Shown: positions 9,273-18,364, counted from the first letter of the stretch. The stretch: 64,000 nucleotides of DNA from Polyangium fumosum (GCF_005144585.1 NZ_SSMQ01000052.1:25026-89025), one strand, 5' to 3'. Translations and numbers: made by a program. The notes: generated from the sequence alone by a model not told the origin.

Positions 9273-9791
9273 TCAAAGGCCCTTCGGCCGCGGGACCTCT
9301 TTCTCCCGCTTCCGGATCCGCGCCGCCACCTGCTCCGCGGCCGCCGTCATCTCCTGCGCTGGAATGCCCGCATCGCGCGGCTTCGGCATTCCGTAACCGA
9401 CCTCGTACGACTCCGTCTGGATCGGCGGCGGCGGTTTGCCCGTTCCTTTCGGGCCGATTCCCACCGAGAAGAAGATCTCGCCTTTTTGCAGCTCCACCCA
9501 GACGACGGATTCGTTCGTCGGGTAGAAGTTCACCACCTTCCACCCATTCACCTCATTCCCCACGGTCAGCCCGTCGAGCAATGCGACGAGCGCCGGATCG
9601 GGCGGCGCGGGAGCGGGGCCAAAAGGCTCGGTAGGCGCGGGCGCGTTGGCCGCAGCTCCGGCAGCGGGGGGCGCCGGCGTGCTCGGGTCGTTCTGCGCGG
9701 CCGCCACCAGGAACCCGAGGATCCCGAGGAGCAATGCAGCAGCGGCGATCCGGGCGAACAGGCGGGGGGTTTTTTCGGAAGGGGCGTTCAC
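9273..9791 (-). CDS. Membrane-anchored hypothetical protein
   Basis: GTG 9791 is chosen (172 aa) because the upstream neighbour ends at 9829 and the sequence before this codon is low-complexity basic. One membrane segment, FARIAAAALLLGILGFLVAA (residues 12-31), is followed by a Pro/Ala-rich linker and a periplasmic domain of about 110 residues (GLTVGNEVNGWKVVNFYPT onward) with a short beta-rich core. It lies 37 bp downstream of the DUF2207-like membrane protein gene on the same strand, so they are probably co-transcribed. No family is recognised. Confidence 0.7.
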   Translation of the reverse strand: MNAPSEKTPRLFARIAAAALLLGILGFLVAAAQNDPSTPAPPAAGAAANAPAPTEPFGPAPAPPDPALVALLDGLTVGNEVNGWKVVNFYPTNESVVWVELQKGEIFFSVGIGPKGTGKPPPPIQTESYEVGYGMPKPRDAGIPAQEMTAAAEQVAARIRKREKEVPRPKGL

Positions 9792-9828
9792 GGGCGCCCT
9801 CGAAGCAAGCGGGAAAACCTGCCCGGCG

Positions 9829-11688
9829 TCAAGCCGCTCGGCCCTCGTCGGAGGCTGCGATGACCTGGGACGACCGCCGAATGCCCGAGCGCTCCTCCGC
9901 CTTGCGACCATCGCGCAAGAGGCCCACGAGGCGCGTGACGAGGTCCGCCGTCATCCACGCCGTCGGCAAGCGCGGGACCAGGGTGATCGCGCGCTCCGTC
10001 GCGCGTTTTCCGCGCTGCGATCGGCCTTGCTGCGCGACCGCCTCGATCGCCTCCTCGCACGGCGTCCCCGACGTCACGCGGAGCAGCACCTCCGGCGAGC
10101 GCAACGTCGAGCCCGCGGCCGGCGTGAGCACCACGCCGACCTCGAGCCCCGCGAAACCCGGGAGCGGCGCGCGCGGGACCACGGCGAGCCGCAGCTCGTC
10201 GGCCTTCGCGCTGCCCTCGGGCACCCGGATGCGCGGGACGATGCGGACCTCTTCGCCGGCCTTTTTCGTCGCTTTGCGGACGCGCTTCGCGACGTCGCGC
10301 AGGAGCGGCGCGGCCGAGGCGACCGGATCGGGCGGCAACTCCGCGAGCCGGCCCGTGCAGAAGAGCGCGAGCAGGGCCACCGCGTCGTAGGCGAAGAGCT
10401 CGGCGTGGTACATCGAGGTGCGCGAGACGAACCACACGGCCCCGCCGAGGAGCAGCAGGCCGAGCGCGAAGAGGGCCTTTCCGGCGCGGGTGGAGACGTC
10501 GAGCAGGCCGGCTTGCGCGGAGGGGCGCGCGGCGCGGGCGAAGGCCTCTTCTTCGGAGACGGGGAGCCACGTGCCCGGGCCGCGCAGCGAGGACGCGCGG
10601 ATCCAGCGCGGGGCCCGGAACGCGGCGAACGCCGAGGCGAGCGCGACGAGGAGCGCGCCCGCCGTGCCCGTGGACAAGGTGAGCTGCAGGGCGAGGCCAC
10701 CGACGAGCGCGAGGCCCGCGCCCGTCGCGCGCACGAAGAGCGGCGCCGGGATCAAGGGGCGCGGCTCGGCGCCGGCCGCGCGCGCGGCGCGCTCGACCTC
10801 GCGGGTCTTCCAGGCGACGAGCAGGGCGTAAAGGACAAACGCGAGGCCCCCGCCGAGGAGCACGAACGTGCGGCGATCCGGGGCGAGCGCCGCGGGGCCC
10901 GGGGACGCGACCGTGGTCGGCTCGGCACGCGGCGCGGTGACTTCGAGGGCGCGCGCATCGAAGCGCACGAGCCACGTGACGGGCTCGCCTTTGGGCGCGT
11001 ACGGCCGCAAGAGTTCGAGCTCGTCGCGGCCCGTGGCGCGGCGAACGGTGGACAGGACCGAGGGCGGCGCGGCGGATTCGTTCGAGGGATCGGCGGCGAC
11101 GCCGGCCTCGTCGGGGCGCGGCTCGGTCGGGCCCGCGGGCAGGACGAACGTGGCGCGCGCCGAGTCGAAGCCGTCTTCCCACGTGAGCCCGGTCCAGCGG
11201 AGGCGGGCCATGGAGCCGTCGCGCTGGACGAGGCCGCGGCGGAAGAGCTCGGTGCGGTACCGGACGAACACCACGAAGACGCCCCGCGACAAACCCTTGT
11301 CCGCGTCGAAGCGGATGCGCATGGCCGAGGGGTTTGGTTGGCCGTCGTCGCGCGGGCGGCTCGGCGGCGGCAGCATCTCCGTGGTGACGGGCGCGGCCGA
11401 GGCGAGCGAGTTCGTGGCGGCGTCGCGGCCCGGGACGACGTAGCCGTCGGGCTCGGGCACGGCGTCGGCGTCGATGCCTTTCAGGTCGATCGACTTGAGC
11501 GGCCCGCCGGAGACGCGCAGGGTGAGCTTGTGCTCGACGCGGGCCGAGCCGTCCTTGTTCACGTCGACGCGGACGTCGTCGCCCGCGACGTGCACGTCGA
11601 CCCACGCCAGAGCGGGCGCTGACCGCGTGACGAGGCCGAGGACGAGGCCGGAGGCCACGAGCCAGGGCCGGGCGACACGAATGGACAT
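9829..11688 (-). CDS. DUF2207-like predicted membrane protein
   Basis: ATG 11688 (619 aa) opens a classic signal peptide, SIRVARPWLVASGLVLGLV, ending at SAPALA. An N-terminal beta-rich extracytoplasmic domain (DVHVAGDDVRVDVNKDGSAR, about 30-260) is followed by membrane segments near RRTFVLLGGGLAFVLYALLV, GLALVGGLALQLTLSTGTAG, LFALGLLLLGGAVWFV and ELFAYDAVALLALFC. The order of signal peptide, outside domain expressing boundary terms with 'DG', then clustered helices and a soluble tail matches the DUF2207 architecture, but assignment to that family is by overall layout only. No enzymatic motif is seen. Confidence 0.65.
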   Translation of the reverse strand: MSIRVARPWLVASGLVLGLVTRSAPALAWVDVHVAGDDVRVDVNKDGSARVEHKLTLRVSGGPLKSIDLKGIDADAVPEPDGYVVPGRDAATNSLASAAPVTTEMLPPPSRPRDDGQPNPSAMRIRFDADKGLSRGVFVVFVRYRTELFRRGLVQRDGSMARLRWTGLTWEDGFDSARATFVLPAGPTEPRPDEAGVAADPSNESAAPPSVLSTVRRATGRDELELLRPYAPKGEPVTWLVRFDARALEVTAPRAEPTTVASPGPAALAPDRRTFVLLGGGLAFVLYALLVAWKTREVERAARAAGAEPRPLIPAPLFVRATGAGLALVGGLALQLTLSTGTAGALLVALASAFAAFRAPRWIRASSLRGPGTWLPVSEEEAFARAARPSAQAGLLDVSTRAGKALFALGLLLLGGAVWFVSRTSMYHAELFAYDAVALLALFCTGRLAELPPDPVASAAPLLRDVAKRVRKATKKAGEEVRIVPRIRVPEGSAKADELRLAVVPRAPLPGFAGLEVGVVLTPAAGSTLRSPEVLLRVTSGTPCEEAIEAVAQQGRSQRGKRATERAITLVPRLPTAWMTADLVTRLVGLLRDGRKAEERSGIRRSSQVIAASDEGRAA

Positions 11689-11737
11689 GGCCGAGACCTC
11701 CCACGGGGCGAGGTCCCGGGCCAAGTTCTCCGTTGGG

Positions 11738-12079
11738 TCAGCTCAGCTCCCCCGGGCCCGCGGGCGTGTGGGGGGTCGTGATCGGGCGGCTCGGGATGAA
11801 CGCGAAGGCCGCGACGGCGATGCCGAGCACGATGTCGTTCGCCACGGCCCTGCCGCCGAAGTATCCGAGGACGAACGGCGCGATGATCAGCCACGCGCCG
11901 AGCACGACGTTCACGAACCGGGCCTTCGGCGCCCAGAGCGCGACGATCGCCGAGGACGCGATCAGGATCCCGAGCAGGCGGTCATTGTTCGCGGCGTAGG
12001 TGTCGACGTATCCGAGCGCCGACGGAGCGATGAGCAGCCAGATACCCAGGACGATATTGATCCATCGGGGCCATCTCAT
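11738..12079 (-). CDS. SPW repeat membrane protein
   Basis: The 113-aa protein consists of two copies of a membrane repeat: WINIVLGIWLLIAPSALGY (6-24) and FVNVVLGAWLIIAPFVLGY (55-73). Each is followed by a second helix (DRLLGILIASSAIVALWAP; DIVLGIAVAAFAFIP), giving four membrane segments. This is the SPW family pattern (W, LG, WL, (S/A)P, LGY), a small inner-membrane family of unknown function. A GAGGAGG-type ribosome site precedes ATG 12079. It lies in a minus-strand run with the short His-rich protein and the Rieske fusion, and these small envelope genes may respond to the same conditions. Confidence 0.85.
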   Translation of the reverse strand: MRWPRWINIVLGIWLLIAPSALGYVDTYAANNDRLLGILIASSAIVALWAPKARFVNVVLGAWLIIAPFVLGYFGGRAVANDIVLGIAVAAFAFIPSRPITTPHTPAGPGELS

Positions 12080-12109
12080 GGTAGGTTCCTCCTCCTCGGG
12101 CGATGGGTG

Positions 12110-12313
12110 TCACGCGGCGTGCCGCTTCTCGGCCTCCTGCTCGTGCCGCATTCCCTGCTCGTGATACCGCCGAGCCTCGATCGTGTGCCGGAGGGCCTCG
12201 GCCTCGTTTCCGCGCTCGTGCTGCTCCGCGGCCATCCGATGGTGCACGGCAGCGTTCTCGAAATGTTCAGCGGCCTTTCGATGGTGATCGGCCACGCTTT
12301 CGGTGCGGACCAT
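12110..12313 (-). CDS. Short His/Glu-rich hypothetical protein
   Basis: ATG 12313 (67 aa) is preferred over an ATG at 12370 because GGAG lies 6 bp before it. The product is highly charged, rich in His, Glu, Ala and Arg, and predicted to be one long amphipathic helix with heptad-like repeats (ADHHRKAAEHFENAAVHHR, AAEQHERGNEAEALRHTIE). The pattern of His/Glu every three to four residues could bind metal, but this is only a compositional remark. Similar short proteins occur beside stress-type membrane genes in soil bacteria. No function is assigned. Confidence 0.6.
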   Translation of the reverse strand: MVRTESVADHHRKAAEHFENAAVHHRMAAEQHERGNEAEALRHTIEARRYHEQGMRHEQEAEKRHAA

Positions 12314-12429
12314 TCCTAGCTCCGTGGGCGATTCGTGCCGCGAGGCGGCGTCCCCGACGTTCCGATGCAAACGAAGGCCCAGCCGCGGCGGACGAACCCG
12401 GCTGCGGCTGGGAGCGTCGCACCCGCGTA

Positions 12430-13308
12430 TTACGAAGCACCATTGAGGCCCGATTTACGGACCTCGATCTGGCCGTCGCGCACGCGCGTCTCGTAATGGG
12501 GCTCCGAGTCGGTCGCGGGGCCGACCATCACCCGGCCGTCGCGCAGCCGGAACTGCGAGCCGTGGCAGGCGCAGACGACGCGCTCGCCGTCGAGGCGGCC
12601 CGCGCTGAGCGAGCAGCCGAGGTGCGTGCAGGTATCGCCGATCGCGTGGACGCGGCCGTTCGCGCGGGCGAGCAGGATCGGCGCGCCCTCGGCCACGACG
12701 CGGCGGAGCTGCCCTTCGACGAGCTCGTCATTGCGGAGCACCGGCACGAAGCCGCTCGGCCCGCCCTGCTCGAAGGCCCGGTGGCTCACGCCGATCCCGT
12801 AATGGTACGACATGACCCCGCCGAGCCACGCGCTGCCGAGCACGATGCCGAAGCCCGCCGTCGACGCGGCGATGCCCGTCCCGCGCCGGCCGTTCTTGCG
12901 CAGGAGCAACGAGACGCCGAAGAGGCTGGCCGCGACCGTGTTCAGCGCCGCGTGCACGAAGCCCACGCGCCGCGGTTTTCCGTCGAGGTAACTCCAGTCC
13001 GCGAGCCCCGCGAGCGCCGCCGCGCCCGCGGCTGCCAGCCCGAAGGCGTGCGCCGTGAAGGCCGCGTCGTGCAGCCCCTTTTTGCGTCGCCCGAGCCCGG
13101 CGATGTCCAGGACGAGCCCCGTCGCCCATGCGCCGATCGGGAAATCGGTGAGCGCCGCGTGAAGCGGGTGCCCGAGCCATGTCCCGTCGAGCGTGGTCCG
13201 GAGCTCCGGGCGCTTTTGCAGGACTGCTTGGACCGGCCGATGCACGGCCTCCGCGAGCGTATCGACGCTCGATCGGTTCTCGACTGTCGTCAGGAGCGAC
13301 GTCGCCAT
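12430..13308 (-). CDS. DUF2231 membrane domain fused to a Rieske [2Fe-2S] domain
   Basis: ATG 13308 is supported by a strong AAAGGAG ribosome site 5-11 bp upstream (292 aa). The N-terminal half is a DUF2231-type four-helix membrane module (GHPLHAALTDFPIGAWATGL, then helices near AHAFGLAAAGAAALAGLADW and VHAALNTVAASLFGVSLLL). The C-terminal 100 residues are a Rieske domain with both cluster-binding boxes: CTHLGC and CACHGSQF (two Cys, two His). It should therefore be an inner-membrane protein carrying a [2Fe-2S] centre, probably exposed at one face and used in electron transfer or redox sensing. DUF2231 has no known reaction, so the partner is unknown. Confidence 0.88.
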   Translation of the reverse strand: MATSLLTTVENRSSVDTLAEAVHRPVQAVLQKRPELRTTLDGTWLGHPLHAALTDFPIGAWATGLVLDIAGLGRRKKGLHDAAFTAHAFGLAAAGAAALAGLADWSYLDGKPRRVGFVHAALNTVAASLFGVSLLLRKNGRRGTGIAASTAGFGIVLGSAWLGGVMSYHYGIGVSHRAFEQGGPSGFVPVLRNDELVEGQLRRVVAEGAPILLARANGRVHAIGDTCTHLGCSLSAGRLDGERVVCACHGSQFRLRDGRVMVGPATDSEPHYETRVRDGQIEVRKSGLNGAS

Positions 13309-13480
13309 CCCGTTCTCCTTTCGTGTCTCGTTGCGTGTCTCGGGGGCCTCTCCCCCGAACACGCCTCGCTGTGCAATCGCCGCGCCGGCCATGACGTTCG
13401 TGCCCTGCCTTCCGGGCCGCCGGACCCGAGCCAGATCGCGATTTCGCGACGGGCATGTCCGTTGCTATCGTCGGCGGGCC

Positions 13481-14143
13481 ATGCCATTCCCTCGTTTTTT
13501 GCTTCCTTTCCTCGCGCTCGCGACCGGATGTGCCCAGGGCTCGTCCGGCGCGCTCGGCCAGACCGACACGACCGCGGCTTGCCCTCCGAGCGAGCTCGTC
13601 TGCGCCGTCGCAGGCATCGATGCCCCCATCGCCAAGGGCGCCGCTTTGCCCATCCAGGTCTCCGTCACCTCCGAGGGCGCCTCCACGCCGCCGCTCTCGT
13701 TCGCCTCGGCAAACCCGGACGTCTTCACGATCGACGACGCTCGCATCCACGCGCAGGCGCCTGGGATCGCGTCGATGCTCATCACGATGGAGGGCGATTT
13801 GGTCGTGGACTTTCTTCACGTGTGGGTCGCGGAGGCGGACGCGCTCCGGCTCCATCGCGTCACCAACGGCGGCCTTCAGACGTCGCCTTTGCCTGCCGCG
13901 ATGGAGATGCTCGTGGGCGACGAGCTCACCCTCGTCGCGGCGCCGCATCGAGGCCCGCAGCGGCTCTTCGGCGAGCTCGACGCGGCGTTCGAAGCCGATC
14001 CGCAGGTGGTCCTGATGCTCGACGAGGGCGTGGCCGGCAGCCGGCGCATCGTCGCCACGGCCGCGGGCGAGACGACCGTCACCGTCAAGGCGCTCGGGAT
14101 CGAGGCCGCCGTCGCGCTGACCGTGCTGGAGGTGTCGCCGTGA
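13481..14143 (+). CDS. Secreted lipoprotein with Ig-like beta domain
   Basis: ATG 13481 (220 aa) starts a lipoprotein leader: PFPRFLLPFLALATGCAQG, with the lipobox L-A-T-G-C and the lipidated Cys at about 16. The rest is beta-rich, ending in SRRIVATAAGETTVTVKALG, which resembles a bacterial Ig-like (Big) strand pair. It ends in a 4-bp GTGA overlap with the next gene, so the two are translated together. The pair looks like a two-protein outer-membrane or periplasmic complex. No specific family is recognised. Confidence 0.75.
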   Translation: MPFPRFLLPFLALATGCAQGSSGALGQTDTTAACPPSELVCAVAGIDAPIAKGAALPIQVSVTSEGASTPPLSFASANPDVFTIDDARIHAQAPGIASMLITMEGDLVVDFLHVWVAEADALRLHRVTNGGLQTSPLPAAMEMLVGDELTLVAAPHRGPQRLFGELDAAFEADPQVVLMLDEGVAGSRRIVATAAGETTVTVKALGIEAAVALTVLEVSP

Positions 14144-14547
14144 GCCCCCGCGCGTCCCTCTTCCTTCTGGCCGCCGCCGCGCTCGCCGCGGGCTGCGAAC
14201 CCAGCATCACCGCGCTCACCATCGCGCCGCCCACGGCCGTCGCCGACGTCGACAACGTCGAGAAGGACGTCCGCCTCTCGCAGGGCATCGCGCTCGCGAT
14301 CGAGTGCACCTACCAGAACAGCCCTTGCGAGGACGCGACCGCGACCTCGAGTGATCCGGAGATCGTGCGTGTCCTGCCCGGCTTCGTGGATCTGCTCGCG
14401 CCGGGCGACGCGTATCAGCGCTACGCCACCGACGTGCCGCGCGCCGTCTTCATCTTCGTCGGGGGCAAGCCCGGCGACGCCGTCGTGACGCTCACGTCGA
14501 GCGATGGCAACACGAGCATCGACGTCAACGTGCTCCCGCTTCCCTGA
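14140..14547 (+). CDS. Small secreted lipoprotein, coupled to the upstream gene
   Basis: GTG 14140 overlaps the stop of the preceding gene (GTGA), giving 135 aa. The leader SPRASLFLLAAAALAAGCEP has a lipobox A-A-G-C. The mature domain is short and beta-rich with the ending GDAVVTLTSSDGNTSIDVNV, the same style as the C-terminus of the partner (trait: 'ATAAGETTVTVKAL'), so the two may be distant paralogues. Two Cys (in CTYQNSPC) probably form a disulfide. Function unknown. Confidence 0.75.
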   Translation: MSPRASLFLLAAAALAAGCEPSITALTIAPPTAVADVDNVEKDVRLSQGIALAIECTYQNSPCEDATATSSDPEIVRVLPGFVDLLAPGDAYQRYATDVPRAVFIFVGGKPGDAVVTLTSSDGNTSIDVNVLPLP

Positions 14548-14737
14548 AGCCGGCCCGACCGAGGGGACCGCGGCCCGGCCGCTCTCCCCCGCTTTCCGCC
14601 GAATTTCCGCCCTCTGTAGACATGCTTTCCCGAGGATTCGAGGAAAGCACGGTTTCACGCGCCGCCGGCATCAGGAGGAACTTGATGCTCATGGGCATCT
14701 TCCCGTATGTAGGAGGGACGCATCGGAGACCATCGGG

Positions 14738-15577
14738 ATGACGGACGCGACCGACGAGTCGGTAGTGGTGGAGGGGAAGCGGATCGAGCGCGTCCTGGAG
14801 GCGCTTTCGCTCGCTTCCGTCGGGGCCTTCGACGAGGCCATCGGGCTCTCCGGCGCGCTGACCGAGGATCGGTTCGGTGCGCTCGAAGAGAGCCTGCTCG
14901 TGCTGCTTCGGGAGCTCAAGCAGACCCGCGAAGAGCACGACAAGGCGATGAGTGATCTCGAAGCGTCGCGGCGCGACCTCGAGGAGAAGGTCGCCACGGT
15001 GGAGCGGCAAAGCATCGCGATCCGCGAGCTCAGCGTGCCCATCATCGACGTGTGGGACGACGTGCTCACGCTGCCGCTCGTCGGCGCGATCGACAGCGCG
15101 CGCGCCTCCGAGATGACCGAGAAGCTCCTGCAGCGCATCGCCGATCGCGGCGCGGAGTACGTGATCATCGACCTGACGGGCGTCGACGTGGTCGACACGA
15201 TGACGGCCGCGCACCTCGTGCGTTTGACGCACGCGGCCAAGCTGCTCGGCGCGAAATGCGTGCTGACGGGCGTGCGCCCCGACGTGGCGCGTACGCTCGT
15301 GGAGATCGGCGTCCACCTCGGTGGGCTCATGACGCTGCGCACGCTGAAGGACGGCCTGCGCGCCTGCCTCAACATGCGCGAGGCCGACCGCATCAGCCTG
15401 CGCAAGAAGCCCGGCGAAGGCGACAAGGACAAGAAGGCGCAGGCCTCGAAGGACGAAGGGCAAGACCGCACGGTGAGCCGAGGCGAGCGCCGCCAGCGGC
15501 CGCCGCGGCCCGAGGCTTCGGGCTCCCCGTCGTCGATGCCGGCGTCGATGCAGGCGTCCGAGGACATCGGGCTTTAG
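14738..15577 (+). CDS. RsbR-type STAS-domain regulator
   Basis: ATG 14738 (279 aa) is used because the reading upstream is non-coding in character. Residues about 1-75 are helical; 60-105 form a charged coiled coil (EESLLVLLRELKQTREEHD). The STAS domain (about 100-215) begins PIIDVWDDVLTLPLVGAID and has the phosphoacceptor loop DLTGVDVVDTMTAAH with Thr, as in RsbR/RsbS stressosome proteins and other anti-sigma-factor antagonists. The last 65 residues are basic, Lys/Arg/Ser-rich and probably disordered. It likely acts in a partner-switching pathway in the cytoplasm. No kinase or phosphatase partner lies beside it; the convergent neighbour is a Clp ATPase. Confidence 0.88.
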   Translation: MTDATDESVVVEGKRIERVLEALSLASVGAFDEAIGLSGALTEDRFGALEESLLVLLRELKQTREEHDKAMSDLEASRRDLEEKVATVERQSIAIRELSVPIIDVWDDVLTLPLVGAIDSARASEMTEKLLQRIADRGAEYVIIDLTGVDVVDTMTAAHLVRLTHAAKLLGAKCVLTGVRPDVARTLVEIGVHLGGLMTLRTLKDGLRACLNMREADRISLRKKPGEGDKDKKAQASKDEGQDRTVSRGERRQRPPRPEASGSPSSMPASMQASEDIGL

Positions 15578-15620
15578 CCCGAACGCGCTCCTTCGCGCCG
15601 TTCGATTCCCTTACCTCCAA

Positions 15621-15644
15621 CCCCTCTCCCTCGCGGGAGAGGGG
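15621..15644. terminator. Perfect hairpin between convergent genes
   Basis: A 10-bp perfect stem with a 4-base TCGC loop lies in the 79-bp gap between the convergent STAS and Clp genes. Its arms are CCCCTCTCCC and GGGAGAGGGG. There is no T-run on either side, so it may be a factor-dependent or bidirectional terminator, or an intergenic palindromic repeat of the kind scattered through GC-rich genomes. Confidence 0.5.
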
Positions 15645-15656
15645 CGGCGGTGATCC

Positions 15657-18263
15657 TCAAGCGCCCGTTGCCAGCTCGCCGGCGGCTTCGTCCACCGCGT
15701 CGACGACGATCTGCCCACGATCGGCCGAGAGCAGCGCGACCGATCCCGCGGGCAGCTCGCCGCGCAGGATCATCTCGGCGATCGGCGCCTCGACGTGGCG
15801 CATGATCGCGCGCTTCATCGGGCGCGCGCCGAGCCCCTCGTCGAACCCGCCTTCCGCGAGGAGCACGTCGAGCACGGCCGGCTCCACGTCGAGGCGGATG
15901 TCCTTTTCTTCGAGCCCACGCCCGAGCGCCGCGAGCAGCCTGCGCGCGACCTCCTTCACCTCGACCTTGCCGAGCGGGCCGAAGACCAGCACCTCGTCGA
16001 TGCGGTTGTAGAGCTCCGGCGGCAGGGCCCCGCGCGCGGCGGCGAGCATCGTCGATTCGAGCTTGTCCGGCGAAACCTGCGCCGCGCTGCTGCGGGAAAA
16101 CCCGACCGAACGTTCGCTCTTGAGGGCCCCGGCCTCGGCCGCGCCGAGGTTCGAGGTCAACACGATCACCGTGTTCGTGAAATCGACCCGCCGGCCGCGA
16201 CCGTCCGTCATGCGCCCCTCGTCGAAGACCTGGAGGAACGCTTCGAGCACGTCGCGGTGCGCCTTCTCGATCTCGTCGAGCAGGATCACCTGGTAGGCGC
16301 GGCGGCGCACGGCCTCCGTGAGCTGGCCGCCGGCCTCGTGCCCGACGTAGCCGGGCGGCGCGCCGATGAGCCGCGCCGTCGCGTGCGCCTCGCTGTACTC
16401 GGAGAGGTCGAGCCGCGTCATCGCGTCGGCCGAATGGAAGAGCGCCTCGGCGATGGCTTTGGCCGTCTCCGTTTTGCCGACGCCCGTCGGCCCGAGCAAA
16501 AGGAATGTGCCGAGCGGCCGGTCCGCGCGAATGCCGGCGGCATTGCGCCGGAGGACCCTCGCAATGCGGGCGAGCGGCGCCGTGTGGCCGACGACCCGAT
16601 CGGCGAGCAGCTTTTCCAGGTTGAGCATGCGCTCGCGATCGGTCTCGAGCAGCCGCTCCTCGGGGATGTCCGCGAGGCTCGCGAGGACCTCGGCGACCTC
16701 GGAGGGCCCGACGGGCGCGAGCTTTCCGGCCCCGGCGCGCCGTCGAGCGCGCGCGCCGGCGAGGTCGAGGATCCCGATGGCCTTGTCGGGCAAGGCGCGG
16801 CCCGGCAGATAGCGGACCGACCACGAGACCGCGGACGCGATGGATTCGTCCGTGTACCCGAGCCCGTGGTGGGCGCCGAGGCCCTGACAAACCTGTTTGC
16901 AGAGGAGGAAGGCCGATTCCTCGTCCGGCTCCTCGATTTCGACGACCGAGAATCGCCGCGCGAGCGCGGGATCGGGCTCGAACGCGCGCCGGTGCTCCTC
17001 GGGCGTCGTGGCGCCGACGAGGCGGAGATCGCCGCGGGCGAGGGCGAGCTTGATCTCGGCCGTGGCCTCGTCGAGGCCGCCGGAGAAGAGCTCGTGGATC
17101 TCGTCGACGAAGAGGATGACGGCGCGCCCCTCCTCGCGAATCTCGCGCAGAATGGCGTTCATGCGCTCGGCGAGCGCGCCGCGCGTCGCGGTGCCGGCGA
17201 CGAGCTCGGAGACCGCGACCTCGACGAAGAGCCGCGCCGCAGACGGATCTCGATCGGCCTCGCGGGCGAGGCGCTCGGCGATGCCCCGCGCGACCGAGGT
17301 CTTTCCCACGCCGGCCGGCCCCACGAGCAGGCAGCTATTTTGGTTTTTCTTGGCCAGGATGTCGAGCGTCGCGTCGACCTCGGCGTCCCGACCGATCACG
17401 GGATCGATTTCGCCGAGGCACGCCGCGAGCGTGAGGTTTTTCCCGAGCGCCGCGAGCGTCGGCGTCTTCGCCCGATCGAGCGCGAGCGGATGGCCCTCCG
17501 GGATCGTAGGCCCGGGCGCGAGCAGCTCCCGCGCCTTGATTTTGCGGTCCTTCTCGGCCGGCTTCGCGGGCGCGGGCGTGGGCAGCGGGATCGGCGTCGC
17601 GGTCGCCGTGGCCTGCGGCGGAGGGGGCGAGGGCGCGGCGGTCGGCGTGACCGTGGGCGCCTTCGTGGGCGGACGTTGCTCCTGCCCGAGCCGACCCGGC
17701 GGCGGAAAAAGCGGGACCGTCACGCCCGTGCCCGTCGGCCGCTTCGCGGGCGTGGGCGTGGGTTTGTCGAGGTCGATGCGCGTGGCAGCGCGCGGGGCCG
17801 GCCGGGGCTCGGCCTCCGTGGTCTTGCCGCCCGCGGCCTGCGGCACGCGCCGGGCCGCGACGACCCCGAGCGAGAGCTGCATGGCCGCCGTGCGCAGCCT
17901 TCCTGTGTCCACGCCGGCCTGGACGAGGGCGCGGTGCGCGGCGCAGGTGCGATCCGCGAGCAGGGCGAGGAGCAGGTGCAGGGGGTTCGGCTCGCCGAGC
18001 GGCGCGCGCTTGCCGAGCTCGCGGGCCGCGACGGTGGCGCGGGCGAGCGGATCGGGCGTGTCCTCGTCGAACGAACGACTGGCCTTGAGGAGCGTGTCCG
18101 CGTCGAGGCGCCGCTCGCGCAGGAGCTCGCCGGCCTGACCGTCGCGCGAGGCGATGGCGGCGAGGAGGTGGACGCTCGTCGGGCGCTCCTTACGCGCAGC
18201 GGCCAGGTCCTGGGCGAGCTTGCGCAGCGTGACGAGCTCGGCCTGCGAGCGGGGGATCGTCAT
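15657..18263 (-). CDS. Clp/Hsp100-type two-domain AAA+ ATPase with long Pro-rich linker
   Basis: ATG 18263 gives 868 aa. Residues 1-150 form a divergent Clp_N repeat domain (LAQDLAAARKERPTSVHLL). Next comes an unusual linker of about 130 residues, nearly all Pro/Ala/Thr, then AAA-1 with Walker A GPAGVGKTSVARG and Walker B ILFVDEIHELF. AAA-2 has LLGPTGVGKTETAKAIAEAL, pore loop GAPPGYVGHEAGG and Walker B VILLDEIEKAH, followed by a ClpB D2-small domain. There is no long ClpB middle coiled coil, so the family is nearer ClpA/ClpC. Such enzymes unfold proteins for a protease or remodel complexes. No ClpP-binding IGF/IGL loop was identified with confidence and no clpP or clpS neighbour is present, so the partner is unknown. 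Confidence 0.88.
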   Translation of the reverse strand: MTIPRSQAELVTLRKLAQDLAAARKERPTSVHLLAAIASRDGQAGELLRERRLDADTLLKASRSFDEDTPDPLARATVAARELGKRAPLGEPNPLHLLLALLADRTCAAHRALVQAGVDTGRLRTAAMQLSLGVVAARRVPQAAGGKTTEAEPRPAPRAATRIDLDKPTPTPAKRPTGTGVTVPLFPPPGRLGQEQRPPTKAPTVTPTAAPSPPPPQATATATPIPLPTPAPAKPAEKDRKIKARELLAPGPTIPEGHPLALDRAKTPTLAALGKNLTLAACLGEIDPVIGRDAEVDATLDILAKKNQNSCLLVGPAGVGKTSVARGIAERLAREADRDPSAARLFVEVAVSELVAGTATRGALAERMNAILREIREEGRAVILFVDEIHELFSGGLDEATAEIKLALARGDLRLVGATTPEEHRRAFEPDPALARRFSVVEIEEPDEESAFLLCKQVCQGLGAHHGLGYTDESIASAVSWSVRYLPGRALPDKAIGILDLAGARARRRAGAGKLAPVGPSEVAEVLASLADIPEERLLETDRERMLNLEKLLADRVVGHTAPLARIARVLRRNAAGIRADRPLGTFLLLGPTGVGKTETAKAIAEALFHSADAMTRLDLSEYSEAHATARLIGAPPGYVGHEAGGQLTEAVRRRAYQVILLDEIEKAHRDVLEAFLQVFDEGRMTDGRGRRVDFTNTVIVLTSNLGAAEAGALKSERSVGFSRSSAAQVSPDKLESTMLAAARGALPPELYNRIDEVLVFGPLGKVEVKEVARRLLAALGRGLEEKDIRLDVEPAVLDVLLAEGGFDEGLGARPMKRAIMRHVEAPIAEMILRGELPAGSVALLSADRGQIVVDAVDEAAGELATGA

Positions 18264-18364
18264 GATGGGGAGGGGGGTCTCACGTACGCGGTGCGTGGGA
18301 CAAGTTTTCGGCCGGGGACGGGGCAGGGCGTTCGTGTAGGATGGGCGGAGGAGAGCACCCATCC

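Noticed and set aside
13309..13480. Extension of the secreted lipoprotein gene to 13193
   Set aside because: The lipobox leader begins at 13481; the upstream frame is antisense to the Rieske gene.
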